Below, piece by piece: positions 24,600-34,845 of a DNA stretch of 64,000 bases (position 1 is the stretch's first letter; each line of letters opens with the position of its first letter). Made by a program: the position numbers and the translations under genes. The DNA comes from Glycine soja (lineage: Eukaryota > Streptophyta > Magnoliopsida > Fabales > Fabaceae). Below the pieces are notes generated by a model. The model had not been told where the DNA came from, searched no databases, and was given only the letters and a program-made list of their open reading frames with translations. The stretch covers positions 4,637,261 to 4,701,260 of the forward strand of contig NC_041002.1 of NCBI RefSeq assembly GCF_004193775.1, written 5' to 3'.

Positions 24600-24947
24600 T
24601 GTTAGACTAAAATCTTTAACCACTAATATTATAAACTACAAAATGAAACACATGTTATTAACAAATGCGAAAAAACAAAAATCAAAATATACATCCAGCT
24701 ATTGTCATGAAAGAGCTGCCTTGTTTTGGTTCTTTCAAGCTTTCACTCTCTCTCTGTAGATGGTCAGACAAATTTTAAAAGAGGTGAGCTCAGAGACCAA
24801 ATACATGTGCTATATATATGCATTTTATCATAAAAAATGCATTTAGTAGTCATTACCACTCATTAGTAGTCATTCAATATTTGGCTTTTTAACTCCAAAA
24901 CTAATGGAGCATTTGATTTTTCAAAACGCACAAACCAAATTATTACA
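24600..24947 (-). repeat. copia LTR, left (3' LTR of the reverse-oriented element)
   Basis: It shares long segments with 29221-29595, for example ATGCATTTAGTAGTCATTA and CAAATTATTACA. It is followed at 24948 by TTCTCCCACTT, whose complement AAGTGGGAGAA is a standard copia polypurine tract and fixes the LTR border and element orientation. Confidence 0.85.
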
Positions 24948-25579
24948 TTCTCCCACTTGGTCCAAACATTTTGACTCATTAATTAAAATAAGTCAATCTT
25001 CAATCTTCTTAAGAAATGAATATACGAATCATAGTGATAGTTCCTCTTATAACGAGTAATATCATCCATGTATTACAATATGTTATATTTCCCAAGTAGT
25101 ATACTCAAGGTGGTAATAAAATTTAATGAATAAACACAGTGTTTATTCTTAGTCAAAAACATAATTTTTCTCAAATAAATCAACATGCACATGAATATGA
25201 GAAAATATTATAATATAAAAGTTTCAACTCTAACCTGTATGTATACAATCATAAAGTGGAACTAAGTCTCATTCTCTCTACATGATCCTTGAATTGAAAT
25301 AGTGGCATGCCCTTAGTCAAAGGATCAACGATCATCAACTCAATACTTATATGCTCAATAACCACTTTTTTGTCTTTTACTCTTTCTCTAATGACTAAGT
25401 ACTTAATGTTGATGTGCTTACTTCAACTTTCACTTTTGTTATTCTTAGTCATAAAGACAACAGTTGAGTTATCACAGAAAATTCTCAAAGGCCTTGAAAT
25501 AGTATCAACTATCTTCAGCTCAAAAATGAAACTCTTAAGTCATACACCATGTGATGTAGCCTCAAAACAAAAGACAAAC

Positions 25580-25860
25580 TCAACTTACATGGTAGAAGTA
25601 ATAGTAAAAGTCTGCTTAACACTCCTCCATAAAATAACTCCACCAGCCATCATGAAAATGTACCCAGATGTTGATTTGCGAGAATCAACATAGCCAACAA
25701 AGTCTAAGTCTGAATAACTGATCACATCTTGATTATCTATCTGTCTATACATAAGCATGTAATCTTTGGTCCCCTGAAGGTACCTCATCACTTTCTTTGC
25801 AGTTCTCCAGTGGTCAATACCAGGATTACTCTGATATATTCCTAACATTCCAACTACAAA
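25580..25860 (-). pseudogene. copia RNase H remnant
   Basis: The frame reads HWRTAKKVMRYLQGTKDYML, then YSDLDFVGYVDSRKSTSGYIF: the copia RNase H domain, where the family form is YSDADFAGCVDSRKSTSGY. It lies downstream of the reverse transcriptase in the expected order. The rest toward the LTR is broken. Confidence 0.85.
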
Positions 25861-26079
25861 AGCAATGTCAGGCCTTGAGCATACACGAGGCTTCCAAAAA
25901 TTGAAGCATAAAGAATGTTTTTCATTTGTTCCCTCTCAAAGTCATTCTTTGGGCATTGGTTCAAATTAAACCTATCACCCTTCACAATGGGAGCAACACT
26001 TGGTGAACAATCTTTCCTCCTAAATTTCTTTAAAATTTTGTTAATATAGGTTTCCTGTGATAGACCTAAAATACCTCAA

Positions 26080-26870
26080 GGTCTATCTCTATGAATCTTA
26101 ATGCCAATGACATAAGATGCATCACCCATATCCTTTATGTTAAAAATTCTTAGAGAGAAATTGTTTCACCTCATGTAACAAACCCTGATCATTGACTGCA
26201 AGTAAAATATCATCTACATATAAAACAAGAAAACATATTTTACTCCCACTGACCTTGTGGTATATGCATTGATCCATAGGGTTTTCATCAAAACCAAATG
26301 AAGAAATTATCCCCTCAAACTTAAGGTACCACTGACGGGAGGCTTTTTTTAAACCATATATAGATTTATTAAGCTTGCAAACCAAATGCTCATCAATGCT
26401 AAAGGAGAAGCTTTCAAGTTGTTTCATATAAACCTCCTCCTCTAAACCACCATTAAGAAATGTTATTTTTACATCCATTTGTTGCAACTCAAGGTCAAAA
26501 TGAGCAATTAATGTCAAGATAATACAAAGAGAGTCTTTCTTAGATACAGGAGAAAAAGTCTATGTGTAGTTGATTCCTTCTTTTTGAGTAAATCCCTTAG
26601 CAACGAGTCTTGCCTTGTATCTCTCAATGTTTCCTAATGAATTGCTTTTGGTCTAAAAGACACATTTACAGTCAATGGCCTTTGCCCCATCAGGCAACTC
26701 TACAAGGTTCCAAACTCTGTAACTCTGCATGGAATTCATCTCATCCTTCATGGCATCATGCCATAAATTTGACTCTTTATAACTCATGGCTTGATCAAAA
26801 GTTTTGGGATCATTTTCAGCTCCAATATTACAATCAGATTCTTGCAAATTAATATGCAATATAATCACTA
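26080..26870 (-). pseudogene. copia reverse transcriptase remnant
   Basis: Minus-strand frames 26653-26868 (WHDAMKDEMNSMQSYRVWNLVELP) and 26140-26517 (QQMDVKITFLNGGLEEEVYM, YGLKKASRQWY, LYVDDILLAV) are adjacent parts of a copia reverse transcriptase. The catalytic YVDD box is intact, but QMDVKTAFLNG has become QMDVKITFLNG, and stops separate the two frames. It would copy element RNA into DNA. Confidence 0.88.
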
Positions 26871-27139
26871 GGAATAACTTATTTTCTTACTCTAGTAGAC
26901 CTCCTTAATGTTGCATCAACATTTTCTTGGAGATCATGTTGTTCAGTTACTTGTTCATCATTTTCAGGAATTTGATAATCAACTTGATCTATTGGATTAT
27001 CAGCAACATGTTGTGGAATGTTAGTCGTGTGTTATTCATCATCCCTTTGAACTTAAGGGGTATGAATTGCAACCAATCTTTCACTTGATGTGGAAGGTTG
27101 AGACTCTATATGATCAATTTCAGAAGCTAAGTCCTTCAA

Positions 27140-27619
27140 TTAATCACTCCCACTGATTAAGTCATTTTCAAGAAACTTGACATTTCTTAATTTCACAATC
27201 CTAGTAATATGATATGGATAGTAAAACCTATAATAATCTTTAGACCTTTCGGTATATCCAATGAAATACTCACTAATAGTCCTTGGGTCAATTTTCTTCT
27301 CTTGTGGGTTATATAACTCAAACGATGTGTCTTTAAAATTAAAGGAATATCCAAAAGGTACGAATTTGGAAATAGAAATCAAGTTTCGAGAAAAACATGG
27401 CACATAAAAGTTCCTTTCTAATTTCAAAATAAAGCCACTACTTAAAGTTAAAATGCAAGTTCCAATAGCCTCCACAAGTGAGCCTAACTTATTGCCTGAT
27501 AAAATGCTTTGCTTACTTCCCACTGGTTTCCTTATGTTTTGCATACCTTGCAAAGAATTTGCAATATAAATTGTAGATCCTGAATTAATCCACCATGTGT
27601 TAATATTAACACTAGCCAT
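27140..27619 (-). pseudogene. copia protease fused to pre-RT linker, integrase deleted
   Basis: One open frame begins with the copia aspartic protease (WWINSGSTIYIANSL; family form has DSGS, so the catalytic Asp is replaced by Asn) and continues through FYVPCFSRNLISISK. At about ELYNPQEKKIDPRT it passes directly into the segment that normally follows the integrase (ISEYFIGYTERSKDYYRFY, then RNVKFLENDLISGS). The GAG-pre-integrase HHCC motif and the DDE integrase core are absent, so an in-frame deletion removed them. Confidence 0.8.
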
Positions 27620-27659
27620 ATTAGATTCATAACATACTAAAGAGATTGATTTACCTTTC

Positions 27660-28560
27660 TTCTCAAGCCATTTCTAGAATCTGGGACAATTCTTCTTCAT
27701 GTGTCCCTACTTCTTACAAAAGAAACACTTTGCCACCTTCTTAATATCAGCTTGAGGTGATACTTTGCCATTCCCCTTCTGATTAGCTTGAGACTTAGTT
27801 GCTTTGTTCTTCCCACAAGCAGTTGTCAGCAATGCACTCTCACCCATCTTCATTATAAGCCTTTCTTCTTCCTGAAACACATGGTCATTAATTCATTAAT
27901 AGACCATTTGTCCTTATGTGTGTTGTAGGAAATCTTAAACGACCCATATTTCGTCAGAAGGATGTTCAGAATGAAGTGCACCAAGAAAGAGTCAGACATA
28001 CCAACCTCCAGTTTCTTAAGTTGAGCTGAAATATCTTACATTTGCATTATGTACTCACGAACACCTTTCACATTGGTGAGCCAGAGAGAGAAGAACTTCA
28101 TGATCAGGGTGCTTGATAAAACCTTATCTAAAGTGATGAACTGGTCATCAATAGCCTTAAGCAAGTCTCAGACCTTTTCATGCTGGTAGACAAAATCACA
28201 TATCCTAGCTGAGATTTTGGTCTTAATGAACATCACATTGAGCCGATTGGATCGGTTCCACTGCTCATATAGCGCAACAACAACTGGGTTACTTTCATCA
28301 GTGATTATAGGTGGTTCGTCTTTCCTTATAGCATAATCTATGTCCATCCACCCAAATTATAGAAGAATTCTCTCCTTCCATATCTTATAATTATCTCCTT
28401 TGAGTTCGGGAACATCACATTGAATATCAGAAAAACTAATAGTTTGAGAAGCTGCAAAAATCCAAAGGCTTGTGTCAAAATTTGAGGCATATTAGTCTTA
28501 ATTGTATGTTTTACCAATGTAAACATATTAGAAAATTGAATCTTGTGACATAAAAATTAC
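27660..28560 (-). pseudogene. copia gag remnant with broken CCHC knuckle
   Basis: On the minus strand near 27669-27722 the frame reads CFFCKK, a stop codon, then GHMKKNCPRF: a CCHC zinc knuckle interrupted by TAG. Upstream (27840-28520) short frames are Lys/Leu-rich and gag-like but not continuous. Gag would form the virus-like particle. This copy is dead. Confidence 0.65.
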
Positions 28561-29220
28561 TTGTGGGTTAAATTTTTAATTCAATAAGAAACAATTAAAC
28601 TTTATAATAGAATAATCAAATTACATACTTAAATTCATGTTTTACAGGTACAACATGAAAATAATTTAATTTTTTATTGCATATATTTACTTTATGATAA
28701 AATTGACAAATTATACATACCTCATGATCCCTATGGGTAAACCACGAAAAATAATATGTCATTTTATCTCAATTAATTATACAAATATAATAAAAATTTA
28801 TGTGTGATAAAATTCATTATATAAAGTACAATTAATTATAATATTACACATAATTCCTTATATGATCTTTAAACAACTTTATATAATTTCAATCAAATTA
28901 TAGATGTTGTGGCTAATCCATAATTAATCAAAATTATAAAGTTCACTTAGACATAAAACTTAATCATATGAGAATAAATCATATTACGCATATCAAGATC
29001 AAGATATAATATAATGATGAATAAAATATATAATTTCATATTTGACACATAATATTATGCATTTGATTTCATATATATATGTACAAAATAATTTTTTTCC
29101 AGGACATATCCATGCATAAAATAAATCAAAACTCCATAAATTACAAAGGTAAATGGAATAAGGATATAACATATGAAAAACGAATATATATCGAAGAACC
29201 TTCAATGACCCAAAGACTTA

Positions 29221-29595
29221 TGTGTATTCTAGTAACCTGTAGGTTGTGATGTTACAAACTATAAAATAAAACACAAGTCGTTAACAAATGCAAAAAAATA
29301 AAAATCAAAATATACCTCCAACCATTGTTGTGAAACAACTGTCTTGTTTTGGTTCTTCCAAGCTCTTACACTCTCTCTTTGTAGATGGTGTATTAGACGA
29401 AATTTAAAAGAGGTGAACTTATGAACCAAATACATGTGTTATATATAGGCATTCTACCATCAAAAATGCATTTAGTAGTCATTATCACTCATTAGTAGTC
29501 ATTGCCACCATTAGTATTCATTTAATATTTGACTTTTCAACTCCAAAACTGATGAAACATTTGATTTTTCAAAACGTACTGACCAAATTATTACA
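29221..29595 (-). repeat. copia LTR, right (5' LTR of the reverse-oriented element)
   Basis: This is the partner of the 24600-24947 LTR. The outer end (TTACA at 29591-29595) is clear. The inner end is uncertain, because similarity fades before about 29250 and no tRNA-Met primer site is recognisable next to it. It contains an additional stretch of about 19 bases around GCCACCATTAGTATTCATT. Confidence 0.75.
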
Positions 29596-29600
29596 GATAC

Positions 29601-30222
29601 TCTAGAGTTTTTAAATACAATTATTTATCTGTACTTCTGAATCATAAATTAAAGCTTAAAGTTGGTCTTCCCATTATGCTATTAAGAAATACATACCAAT
29701 CTTCTTGATTTTATAATGACACTAGACTCATTGTCACTCAATTGGAAAATCATGTTTTAGAAGCAAGTGATTTCTAGCAACAACATTGAGGAAAAAGTTT
29801 TCATTTGTAGATTAACATTGATTCCATTTGTTTCCAAAATTTTATTTCAGTTTCAACATAAGCAATTTCCAATAATTATTTCCTTTATAATGACAATAAA
29901 TAAAAGTCAAGGAGAGTCTTTAAAAGATGTTGGCATTTATCTTCCAATACTAGATTTTTTTTCACACGGACAACTATCTATGGCAATATCAAGGTTACAA
30001 CACATGAATAATGGAATATTCTTATGTGATAAAAATGAAGATAATTTAAATATCACTTCAAATGTTGTTTATAGAGATGTCTGTCAAAATTTGAATAAGA
30101 TGTTGATATTATATGTTTATTCATTATTATATAATATATTTCACTATTTATTACCATTTTATCTCTTTATTTTTGTAACTTTCAATATTCATTTGTGGTT
30201 TCAAATTGATAGAGAAATATAA
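29601..30222 (+). pseudogene. Helitron helicase, 3' part
   Basis: After the copia insertion the helicase resumes: LKLKVGLPIMLLRN-like wording near 29655-29690, then an open frame at 29767-30222 with FPIIISFIMTINKSQGESLKDVGIYLP and HGQLSMAISRLQ, the C-terminal PIF1/Helitron helicase motifs V and VI. The frame then runs on into non-homologous hydrophobic sequence. It is disrupted between 29690 and 29767. Confidence 0.85.
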
Positions 30223-32128
30223 TATAAGATTGAAACCGCAATATTTTTGCTCTAAAAAAATATTACAATAAAGGTATTTGTTTTGTTAAATTTTAAAATA
30301 ATTCATCAAATATACTTCATATGAAATCATGTATTAGTTACACATTATATCATATAGTGTCAATATTACTCACCAAATTTTACATTAATACTTCTAATAA
30401 ATAAAATAAATTAATTTAACTTTGTTCCATCAATACTAAAATATTTTTTTCTTTATTTTTTAATTAAGTGTTTTGGACATGTAAATAATAATTGAAGAAT
30501 TACATATGTGTTTTAACAATTTATATACATTTACAACTTTTTGTAATGTAAATAATTGTTTTATAAACAATAACACACATTATCTTACTTCTATTCAATA
30601 AAAATATTTTTTTTAATGTTTTACTTATTCTTTTTCAAAATAAAAAAATTAATAAAAAAATATTGAACAAACTTTTCCATATTCTATAACTATTTATTTG
30701 ATATAAAATCATCCTATAATTACACAAACATAATCAAAAACTAGTTATGTAATACTGTTGGTGAGGTGAAGGTAGAAGTGGATAAAGAAGAAAATGTGGG
30801 TTTGGAAAACAAACTAAAACTAAGTAAAAATTAACTAAAATGAAAATTTGTATTTTACAAGAATTTTTTTTAATAATTTTTTAAGTAAAAAAACATTTTT
30901 AAAAGGACATAAACAACCCTTGTCATGTGGTTGGTTGGTTGCCATTTGGGTTTCAATCTAGCAACTAGGTAATTATATGGATACATGTGGCAAGTGTTTA
31001 CATGGATAAAAGATTGATATACATCATCACTTAATAGATCACATTTTAATTTCACCAATAAAAAATTATAGACAAAAAAATTAACAAGTGATAAAAAAAC
31101 GTGTAAAGAATTTGAGAGACTAAACTAAATTACTTTAAATTTGAAGAGACAAAAATATATTTAAATAAAAAATTATTAAAATAAATTCTTTTTAATTCAT
31201 TTAGGGAAGCTTCATATACTCCAATTTAAAAATAAATTCTCCAATTGTAAGCTTAATTTATTAAACAAGCTTTTTAATTAAGTTATTTATGCAAACACAT
31301 CTATTGTGTCTAAACAAGAAAATAAGCTGATAATAGCTATCTTAGTAGTTCATAATCAGAGGGTCAAAATCCATATATGCACAAAGTGCTTTGAGGTCAA
31401 CATTTATCCTACCTCAGGTATTTTGTTAATTTTAATTAAAAACTATTTTGACATTAAAATTATAGTATCAATATTATCAAAACATAAAGTTTGCTAGTTA
31501 TAAAATTATTTAGTGGTAAGAATATTATGTGTTCGGCTACCCTTTTCAGTTTTCACAATAATAAAATGCTACACTAATTACAGGTACGTATAGTGTCCTA
31601 AGGGATCAATCATCGCAAGCATGACAAAACCATAAATATCTATTTCAAGTGCACGCATGCATTATCAAATCAATGGTTTATATCACCTGTCAAGGTAGAA
31701 CAAACAATATTATAGCAACAACGTTTGGTTGGCTAGATCCAACATCATGTTTATAGGGTAAAAAGACAAAAATTACCCGTTAATTTTCTTTGATGGTCAT
31801 GACACGGAAATTATGTGTTGTTTTGAATGAATATAAATGCAAGTAAACTGAATTTCAGCATTTTACAGCAAGTTTTCTCACTAAATCTATTCAATGACAG
31901 AGGCTAATCGTAATCTCAGCCAATTTTTTCTCCAAATTCATCCAAATATAAACAAATATGTCAATTGTCAAATGCTTCATAAAGTGCGCGCTCACATATA
32001 TATAGAGATAGTTTTGTATTCATTTCAATGCCGGAGGGTTCTTAATCTTTCAATCCATTCGGCTGAGGTTACCTTTCCCTTGGCCATAATCACCCAAAAT
32101 ATAAAAAAAAAAAGGAAAAAGAACCTTC
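30223..32128. other. AT-rich intergenic DNA before the pectate lyase
   Basis: No gene is recognised. Sequence near 31835-31845 contains ATATAAATGC and near 31996 ATATATATAG; either could be the TATA box of the pectate lyase, but neither stands out from the AT-rich background. Confidence 0.45.
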
Positions 32129-34845
32129 ATGGCAAAAATTCATAATTTCTACCTTTTAACCTGTTTGGTAGTCATGATACCTACCTTGTATGCCAATGTC
32201 AAAGAGGATGAAGCATATTGGAAGAGGCAAAGTGAAGTACTTCTTGTTGATTCATATTGGCAGGAAAGAGCATCAATTGCTGAAAAAGAGAACCAGCAAG
32301 CTTATACTTCTGACCCATATTCACTCACCAAGAACTTGACCTTTAGTGTTAGCGAGTGAGTCTTATAAATTGTCATCTTAATGCTATATCATGTTATATT
32401 TCATGAGAAAATGTTCATATATATGTATATTCATTCATTGTGGTTATATAGTATTTTTTTTTATCTCCAGTAGGATAAGGCTTTTTATTTAGAGTGTGTT
32501 TGTTTCAAGTCATACAAATTTATTCCAAGAAATGCTAAACAAACATGTTGGGAATAATATTCCTAGTAATAGTATTCCTAGGAATATCATCCTAAAAGTA
32601 TAATTTAGTCCATGAAAGTAACGTTCCCATTTTTTTTTTGTTTGACAAAACAGAATCATAATAGGTGAGAAGAATGGAAGAAGGAATTTGAGGGGAAGAG
32701 GTGGTAAATGCATGGCAACAAACCCAATTGACAGGTGCTGGAGGTGTGATCCCAACTGGGCAAACAATCGCAAGAAGCTTGCAGATTGTGTGCAAGGTTT
32801 TGGAAGAAACACTATTGGTGGAAAGAATGGTCCATTCTATGTGGTAAACAGTAGTTTAGATAATGACATGGTGAATCCTGCTCCTGGTACCCTTAGGCAT
32901 GCAGTTACAAGAAGTGGACCCTTGTGGATCATCTTTGCTCGTAGCATGAACATTAGGCTCAGCCAGGAGCTCATTATGACAAGTGACAAGACCATTGATG
33001 GAAGAGGAGTTGATGTCTACATTGCTAATGGGGCTGGTATTACCATCCAGTTCATCAAGAATGTGATCATCCATGGAATCAAAATTTTTAACATTCAGGT
33101 TGGCAATGGTGGACTTATTAGAGATTCTGAGACCCACTATGGTTTTAGGACTTATAGTGATGGTGATGGCATTTCCATCTTTGGCTCCAGCAATGTTTGG
33201 ATTGACCATGTTTCCATGAGAAATTGCAAAGATGGATTGATAGATGCCATTCAGGGTTCCACTGCTATTACCATCTCTAATGGCCATTTCACAGACCACA
33301 ATGAGGTGATTAGTTGAATAATTTCAATTGTTTGTTTAGTCCCTCCGTATATGTTTTTAGTCCTTTTATTTTAACAGAAACACCTGTTTTTTGGTCTTTG
33401 ATGAAGAACTAATTAAAACCACATGACTTTTGATAAATGAAGGGACTAAAAACGCGTACGTATCAAAGTTTTATGAGGACTAAAATAAAATTTTGCAATC
33501 TTTTGATGAACCAAAAACATGCTTTATCCTAATTTCTTTCACTTATTTGTTTAGACTTTTAATTCCTGGTTTTGAAAGTGAAAATGTTTCCTTGCCTAGG
33601 TGATGTTGTTTGGTGCTAGTGACAGCTATGATGGCGATAAGATAATGCAGATCACATTGGCATTCAACCACTTTGGCAAGAGATTAGTCCAAAGGATGCC
33701 AAGGTGCAGATATGGTTTTGTCCATGTGGTTAACAACGATTACACTCATTGGGAAATGTATGCCATTGGTGGTAGCAAGCATCCTACCATTATTAGTGAG
33801 GGCAACAGATTCATAGCCCCTAACAACGTATATGCTAAAGAGGTATGCATCTAAATATATACTAAGTCATGCTCCTCCTTACAAATAAAAGTGTGCATAT
33901 TTTCTTTGTTGATCATTTTTCTTCTATGATTAGTATCTCACCATGATACCATCTTAGAAAGAGAAAGACATAAATTGTTATAATATAATGATTCATTGTG
34001 ATTAATTGTAGGATCTAGTAGTTAAATTTTTTTTTAAAAAAAAGTATTCTAATTGGACCATATGTTGTTATTCAACAACATACATTAAGAATCCAAACCT
34101 TTTTCCCTTCATTTCTTCCAATTTCCCTCTTACCAAGCACATCATATATAAATTCCGATGAACTCAAGGACCCAATAAACAAAATTGTATTGTCATGTGT
34201 CATTTGCGCTCGACTACTACAGAAGATAGTAGTACTTTTCTAATTTCTTTAGCCTTCATGCAATATGTGTGTTTTTTCTTAAGCTAACATACTTTAATTA
34301 TTAGCACTCAAAGCAATTTTTTCACTGTCCAAAAGAATTTTTACAGTAATATTTATTTGGTTTAGCATTGATTCTCAGTCAATCAAGTTCATTTAATTTC
34401 CTTAACTCTAAATGTTCTTGACTAAGTAGTATAAATGGAGGATAGTTTATGCTTAGCTATTGGGTTACAAACAAATCAACCTCAAAGAATTCCTATAAAA
34501 TGTTGCTAGTTTTTTGGTCTTGCATTACTCTCAAGTGACATACAAAATAAAATTCATGAAACTGGAATGTAGATCAAGAGTGACTCACATAACTAATTTG
34601 CTATGTTGGTGTTGGTGAAGATAACAAAGAGGGAGTACTCACCGGAGCAAGAGTGGAAAAACTGGCAATGGAGATCAATCAATGATGAGTACATGAATGG
34701 AGCATTTTTCAGAGAAGGTGGTTCTCAGATAACAGACAGGCCGTTCTCAAGGCAGGACATGATAACAGCAAAGCCTGGATCATACGTGGGAAGGCTCACT
34801 CGTTATGCTGGAAGCCTTAGGTGCATTGTTGGAAAGCCTTGTTGA
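32129..34845 (+). CDS. Pectate lyase (PL1 family, pollen/LAT59-like group)
   Basis: Four exons: 32129-32355, 32654-33305, 33600-33842, 34621-34845, giving 448 residues. Residues 1-22 are a hydrophobic signal peptide for secretion to the cell wall. An N-terminal pectate-lyase extension follows ([20 protein letters not shown], then [15 protein letters not shown]). The catalytic beta-helix contains the calcium-binding region WIDHVSM and DGLID (about 258-273), [11 protein letters not shown] (297-307), the RMPRCR catalytic arginine segment (325-330) and [16 protein letters not shown]. It cleaves de-esterified homogalacturonan by beta-elimination with Ca2+. [11 protein letters not shown] wording resembles the At3g01270/At5g15110 group. 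The last acceptor is GTGAAG, purine-rich but the only one keeping the [11 protein letters not shown] join. No stops or frameshifts are seen. Confidence 0.92.
33325..33500. repeat. Possible MITE in pectate lyase intron 2
   Basis: The left side reads TTTAGTCCCTCCGTATATG and TTTTTAGTCC; the right side has the inverse GGGACTAAAAACGCGTACG and GGACTAAAATAAA. The arms are imperfect. This is typical of small legume foldback elements inserted into introns. Confidence 0.4.

Larger units (their letters stand above)
24600..29595 (-). mobile_element. Ty1/copia retrotransposon, defective, reverse orientation
   Basis: Two related LTRs bound a roughly 5-kb element: 24600-24947 and about 29221-29595. Ends are TGTTAG...TTACA on the left copy. 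Candidate 5-bp target duplications CATAC (24595-24599) and GATAC (29596-29600) differ at one base. Coding runs on the minus strand from right to left: gag with a CCHC knuckle, protease, a fused pre-RT linker, reverse transcriptase and RNase H, which is copia order. The integrase core is missing. The LTRs differ at many positions, including a roughly 19-base length difference, so the insertion is old. It sits within the second copy of the Helitron tandem duplication. Confidence 0.88.
23340..30160 (+). mobile_element. Decayed Helitron (helicase region), interrupted by a copia element
   Basis: The plus strand carries successive pieces of the Helitron PIF1-like helicase: LNYGMSLSQTEYNQ then DEQQKIYNTIM (about 23350-23450), a degenerate Walker A at 23492-23512, RTTHSRFHIPIKV (about 23590-23640), the Walker B region LIIWGEALM followed by FRDILRFSN (about 23710-23770), SSYLW-like wording, LTKNMRLQFE (about 23918-23947), and after the copia insertion MTINKSQGESLKDVGIYLP with GQLSMAISR (29890-30000). 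Stops and frameshifts are frequent. Helitrons move by rolling-circle replication using a Rep-helicase. The Rep domain, the 5' TC end and the 3' hairpin-CTRR end were not identified, so the outer borders are open. Confidence 0.8.

Noticed and set aside
25307..25693. 128-residue open frame on the plus strand
   Set aside because: It is antisense to the copia RNase H and downstream region, and its protein has no recognisable features.
30241..32000. Helitron 3' end (hairpin plus CTRR)
   Set aside because: Several CTAG/CTAA-type words exist, but none follows a convincing GC-rich hairpin, so the end was left undefined.
31894..32145. 83-residue frame just before the pectate lyase
   Set aside because: It overlaps the pectate lyase leader, contains no family signature, and ends in low-complexity lysines.
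32510..33299. Minus-strand frames of 100 and 147 residues
   Set aside because: They are antisense to the pectate lyase intron 1 and exon 2.
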